A DNA stretch of 38,320 nucleotides from Alphaproteobacteria bacterium (lineage in GTDB: Bacteria; Pseudomonadota; Alphaproteobacteria; Rhizobiales; JAKIUO01). Made by a program: the position numbers and the translations under genes. Of this stretch, positions 35,513-38,320 are shown in pieces. Numbering within the stretch: position 1 is the stretch's first letter; every line of letters starts with the position of its first letter. The notes under the pieces are model-generated. The model searched no databases, was not told the DNA's origin, and saw only the letters and a program-made list of their open reading frames with translations. The stretch covers positions 1 to 38,320 of the forward strand of contig JAJRQA010000161.1 of assembly GCA_024280475.1 (NCBI GenBank), given 5' to 3'.

Positions 35513-36058
35513 TTACCGGTATGAAGCGATCTGTTTTTGTGCTTTTTTGCGCGCCGAGCGACGAGCAGGTTGATAAGCTTTTGCCGTGTGAAATTCGCAA
35601 TAGACTCCATCGCCGTGACGGTTATGTCCGCAATAATGAAAGTCGTCTTCGGACGGATCACCGATTGGCCATTTGCAATGCTTTTCCTTCAAGGTCTCCA
35701 TTGTCACACGATCAGCCAGTGGGATCACCAGCTCATCAATCGGCGTGATCATGGCCGTTGGAAAATTTTCAAGCCCAGGGGACTGGTGCGGGCTGGCCGC
35801 CTTGACTGAAACCGCAGGCCTTGGCGCTTGCGAACCACTCCCGATCGCTGTTTTGACACCGCTATCCACACGTTTCTTGCGCGGCCTCATGGTCTTGGCG
35901 CGCGATGTCGTGGCTCTCCCGGACAGGCCCAGCCTGTGCACCTTGCCGATCACAGCATTGCGCGTTACGCCGCCTAGTTGATCAGCGATCTGCCGAGCAC
36001 TTAATCCCTCGGCCCATAATTTCTTCAATAGCTCCACACGTTCGTCAGTCCAGGCCAT
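35513..36058 (-). CDS. gcrA: GcrA cell-cycle regulator
   Basis: GcrA binds sigma-70 RNA polymerase and activates promoters, in Caulobacter mainly those with methylated GANTC sites. The 181-residue protein has the N-terminal helix-turn-helix (about 1-45; MAWTDERVELLKKLWAEGLS, TRNAVIGKVHRLGLSGR), a variable linker (about 50-110) and the C-terminal sigma-interacting domain with HCKWPIGDPSEDDFHYCG and CEFHTAKAYQP (Cys128, Cys143, Cys154, His157, probable zinc ligands). Length is normal. GAGGAGG lies 8 nt before the ATG. A strong terminator follows. gcrA upstream of argD-argF is a synteny I recall from Rhizobiales. Together with CckA it shows the core cell-cycle circuit. Confidence 0.95.
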   Translation of the reverse strand: MAWTDERVELLKKLWAEGLSARQIADQLGGVTRNAVIGKVHRLGLSGRATTSRAKTMRPRKKRVDSGVKTAIGSGSQAPRPAVSVKAASPHQSPGLENFPTAMITPIDELVIPLADRVTMETLKEKHCKWPIGDPSEDDFHYCGHNRHGDGVYCEFHTAKAYQPARRSARKKAQKQIASYR

Positions 36059-36271
36059 GCGAATGCCTCCTCATCAAGTTCCCAAAATTGTTGAGGCAAA
36101 GTATCCGATCATGATCATGTCCCCTGGCTTCAATGAGCCTCCGAGGTGATGTCATTATTTGAGCATTGGTCGATGCCGCGACGTCCAGCAACGTCTCGAT
36201 ACGACCGCGTTATTTATTTGCCCACAATATGATCGGTTCACACATATCATCCACACCCATCGCGCTATTGC

Positions 36272-36290
36272 CGATCCTTTTTAAGGATCG
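36272..36290. repeat. Perfect 8-bp hairpin
   Basis: CGATCCTT and AAGGATCG are separated by three T residues. No T-run follows on either strand, so it is not an obvious terminator. Role unknown; it lies about 215-230 bp upstream of the gcrA start. Confidence 0.5.
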
Positions 36291-36520
36291 TACAAGCACA
36301 ATTATTCGAGGCGTGAGGATCGTGTTTCCCCTTGCTCCACACTATTATTATGAATTTGTCGGCTACATACTCATGAGCGCCAATGATGTTGGATCACCAT
36401 CTGCAAAACTCATTTAAAACTTGCAACCTGTACAACGAACAAAACTACCAGATATCGGATCTACGGGTCTTTCCAATGGAAAAGCCTGATGTAAATCAGA
36501 AGATAAGCGGCTACTTGAAC

Positions 36521-36553
36521 TGATGGTACTTTAGAGGCATACCCGCGAATTGG
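36521..36553 (+). repeat. Repeat copy A (TGGYAYTTTAGA...ATTGG type)
   Basis: This copy begins TGATGGTACTTTAGAG, continues with GCATACC and ends in ATTGG. It matches copy B at most positions. Its first part (GATGGTACTTTAGA, 14 bp) is repeated perfectly in inverted orientation at 36765-36778. Confidence 0.6.
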
Positions 36554-36647
36554 AGGCACCCTGGAGCATTTACTCTCATGCTCACGAGGCCACAATGGCA
36601 CGATTAACGTGGCATGGCCAATAGGGTTTGTTTACATATTCTTAACC

Positions 36648-36677
36648 TGTGGCATTTTAGAGCCATACCGCTATTGG
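36648..36677 (+). repeat. Repeat copy B
   Basis: This direct-orientation copy starts TGTGGCATTTTAGAG, continues CCATACC and ends ATTGG. It aligns with copy A (TTTAGAG, CATACC and ATTGG identical) with small gaps, about 127 bp downstream of it. Confidence 0.55.
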
Positions 36678-36752
36678 AATGCAATTAACTCGCCTTACCT
36701 AGCTATCGTTCAACCAGCTTGAGCAAACCTGCGAGCACTCATGGTTGACTTG

Positions 36753-36779
36753 CCAATATATATGTCTAAAGTACCATCC
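36753..36779 (-). repeat. Repeat copy C, inverted
   Basis: Read on the minus strand this copy is GGATGGTACTTTAGAC, followed by ATATATATTGG. It shares 14 bp perfectly with copy A and keeps the ATTGG end at a shorter distance. Copies A and C thus form an inverted pair about 230 bp apart. Confidence 0.55.
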
Positions 36780-36942
36780 TTTCGCTGCCTCCAGTGCTTG
36801 TTAAAACCAGCATGATGGCGGCGTTTTAGTTTTCAACGAAGAAAACTTCTGGACGAATATTGTGATTGGGAAAAACTGGGGATAATTTTCCTGTTGAACA
36901 AGCATTGGCACTTCTTTTTGATTTCGGGATTGGACAACAGGT

Positions 36943-38139
36943 ATGGACGGGACACAAAAATCGTCACTCTTTTCAACCTATGGCCATCCGACCCTCTCAT
37001 TTGATCATGGCAAAGGCAGTTATTTGTTCACAATAGAGGGGACGCGCTATCTGGATTTTGCTGCCGGCGTTGCTGTAAATGCACTTGGTCATGCTCATCC
37101 CAAACTGGTAGAAGCCCTCACTGAGCAGGCGGGTAAACTTTGGCATGTTTCAAATCTGTTTGCCATTCCAGGGCAAGAGAAACTGGCCAAGCGCCTATGC
37201 GATGCAAGCTTTGCGCAAAAGGTATTTTTTAACAATTCCGGTGCCGAAGCGATGGAAACCTCGATCAAAACCGCGCGCCGCTTTCACGCCCATAATGGAC
37301 ATCCCGAACGCAACCGGCTCATCACTTTCACCGGCGCCTTTCACGGGCGCACGCTGGCGACCATCGCAGCAGGTGGCAAGCGCGAGCATCTCGATGGATT
37401 TGCCCCCAGGATGGATGGATTTGATCAGATTATTGCCGACGACCTTGATCTCGTGCGCGAGACCATAACGGCTGCAACTGCTGGCATTATTGTCGAACCT
37501 GTGCAGGGCGAAGGCGGCGTCAATGTTCTGCCCCCTTCTTTCTTGCAAGGGGTCCGGGCACTATGTGACGAATACAATATCATGCTCATTCTTGATGAAG
37601 TACAGACCGGTATGGGGCGTACTGGCAAACTGTTTGCCTATCAATGGGCTGGTATCGAACCAGATATTATGGCCCTTGCCAAAGGCATTGGCGGTGGATT
37701 TCCGCTTGCCGCATGTCTTGCAACTGACAAGGCCGCTCGCGGTATGATCCAGGGCTCACATGGCTCCACCTTTGGCGGCAATCCCCTGGCTATGGCGGTC
37801 GGCAATGCTGTGCTTGATGTGATGCTCGAAGACGGGTTTGTTGAAGATGTCGCGGACAAAGGCCTTTATGCCTTGCAAAAACTCGCAGCTCTCAAAGATG
37901 GTAACAACGATCTCATCGAAGATATTCGCGGCAAAGGGCTACTCATCGGAATCGAATTCAAAGATCCCCCTGGGCCCATCATTAAATGCCTTGCTGAGGA
38001 ACATGTTTTAAGCGTTCCGGCTGCCAAAAATACCCTGCGTCTATTGCCTCCACTCAACACAACAAGGGCTGAAATAGACGAAGCAATTGAGGCTCTTGAG
38101 GCTGCATTAATCAAATACCGAAAGCAGCGAAACAGTTAG
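36943..38139 (+). CDS. argD: Acetylornithine aminotransferase
   Basis: ArgD converts N-acetylglutamate semialdehyde and glutamate to N-acetylornithine and 2-oxoglutarate in arginine synthesis, and may also act in lysine synthesis. The 398-residue protein has class III aminotransferase motifs typical of ArgD: FFNNSGAEAMETSIKTAR, GAFHGRTLATIAAGG, EPVQGEGGVN, LILDEVQTGMGRTG, Lys247 in MALAKGIGGGFPLAA and GSTFGGNPLAM. Length is normal. ArgD is followed 72 bp later by argF, and the gcrA-argD-argF order is known from Rhizobiales. The ribosome site is weak (ACAGG 1-5 nt before the ATG). Identity is secure. Confidence 0.96.
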   Translation: MDGTQKSSLFSTYGHPTLSFDHGKGSYLFTIEGTRYLDFAAGVAVNALGHAHPKLVEALTEQAGKLWHVSNLFAIPGQEKLAKRLCDASFAQKVFFNNSGAEAMETSIKTARRFHAHNGHPERNRLITFTGAFHGRTLATIAAGGKREHLDGFAPRMDGFDQIIADDLDLVRETITAATAGIIVEPVQGEGGVNVLPPSFLQGVRALCDEYNIMLILDEVQTGMGRTGKLFAYQWAGIEPDIMALAKGIGGGFPLAACLATDKAARGMIQGSHGSTFGGNPLAMAVGNAVLDVMLEDGFVEDVADKGLYALQKLAALKDGNNDLIEDIRGKGLLIGIEFKDPPGPIIKCLAEEHVLSVPAAKNTLRLLPPLNTTRAEIDEAIEALEAALIKYRKQRNS

Positions 38140-38211
38140 CTCAAGCAATCGCCCATCACGATAGAAGGTCAGGCCAGACCGAAATGGCAAACGATCTGAA
38201 AGACAATCAAT

Positions 38212-38320
38212 ATGAATATATCAAACGATAAATCAAAAACCACGCCCCGGCATTTTCTCGATATCCATGAGACCCCGGCCAGTGAGCTTCGCAAAATCAT
38301 CAATCTCGCCCACTCAATGA
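38212..38320 (+). CDS. argF: Ornithine carbamoyltransferase, N-terminal fragment (cut by window edge)
   Basis: The first 36 codons are present. After a short N-terminus the translation reads RHFLDIHETPASELRKIINLA, the usual opening of ornithine carbamoyltransferase, which makes citrulline from ornithine and carbamoyl phosphate. No catalytic motif lies inside the window, so the call rests on this opening and on the position 72 bp downstream of argD. The ATG at 38212 is the only reasonable start; the ribosome site is weak (GAAAGA about 11 nt upstream). Confidence 0.88.
   Translation, partial: MNISNDKSKTTPRHFLDIHETPASELRKIINLAHSM

Larger units (their letters stand above)
36059..36942. other. 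Non-coding stretch between gcrA and argD
   Basis: These 884 bp hold the gcrA promoter on the minus side and the argD promoter on the plus side, but they are unusually long. I find no convincing gene. An open frame at 36166-36417 lacks a ribosome site and looks random. The visible structure is a hairpin at 36272-36290 and three copies of a repeat at 36521-36779. It may be a decayed gene or mobile element. Confidence 0.5.

Noticed and set aside
36166..36417. An 83-codon open frame in the gcrA-argD gap
   Set aside because: Non-ATG start without ribosome site, contains the 8-bp hairpin, and its composition looks random.
1..38320. CRISPR arrays, transposases, integrases or prophage genes
   Set aside because: No regularly spaced repeats and no such proteins were found on either strand.

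Overview
The window looks like chromosomal DNA of an alphaproteobacterium, most likely of the Hyphomicrobiales or a nearby order. The markers are cckA next to recA, a GcrA regulator immediately before argD-argF, an EipA-type DUF1134 envelope protein, a DUF459 SGNH protein, a DUF2853 protein and a LexA operator of the alphaproteobacterial GAAC-N7-GAAC type. Base composition appears close to half GC by eye. I see no prophage, insertion sequence, CRISPR array or conjugative module.

Layout. Positions 1-3.6 kb hold the recA start, its SOS-type upstream region, the cell-cycle phosphorelay kinase cckA and a small lipoprotein. From 3.7 to 10.3 kb lies an envelope block: an L,D-transpeptidase, a two-helix membrane protein, an MltB-type lytic transglycosylase, a DUF459 protein lacking expected catalytic residues, and a secreted EF-hand protein. 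The glutamate synthase genes gltD and gltB fill 10.4-16.6 kb. From 16.6 to 18.2 kb is a small-gene region: a cysteine-poor DUF2282 (bufferin-precursor-like) protein, about 230 bp rich in hairpins, and a DUF2853 protein. An S9 peptidase, a four-helix membrane protein, a DUF1499 protein and a metallo-beta-lactamase-fold hydrolase follow.

At 23.0-23.5 kb there is a degenerate tRNA-Pro-like sequence and an intact tRNA-Gln(UUG). An RND/MMPL exporter and a class III aminotransferase form a probable two-gene unit (23.7-27.5 kb). Next are a TusE/DsrC-family protein with rearranged C-terminal cysteines, a DUF2189 membrane protein, a PPP-type phosphoesterase, an anchored coiled-coil protein and an EipA homologue with a long low-complexity N-terminal half. 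A candidate small RNA with pyrimidine-rich loops and its own promoter and terminator sits at about 32.1-32.3 kb. It is followed by a large uncharacterised membrane protein, a LysR regulator, gcrA with a strong terminator, an 884-bp non-coding stretch with three copies of a repeat, argD and the start of argF.

Functionally the window combines cell-cycle control (CckA, GcrA), DNA-damage control (RecA/LexA sites), peptidoglycan remodelling, nitrogen assimilation (GltBD) and arginine synthesis. The most unusual items are the DUF2282 variant, the hairpin-rich locus beside it, the CU-loop small RNA, the DsrC-like variant, the decayed tRNA-Pro and the repeat cluster before argD.
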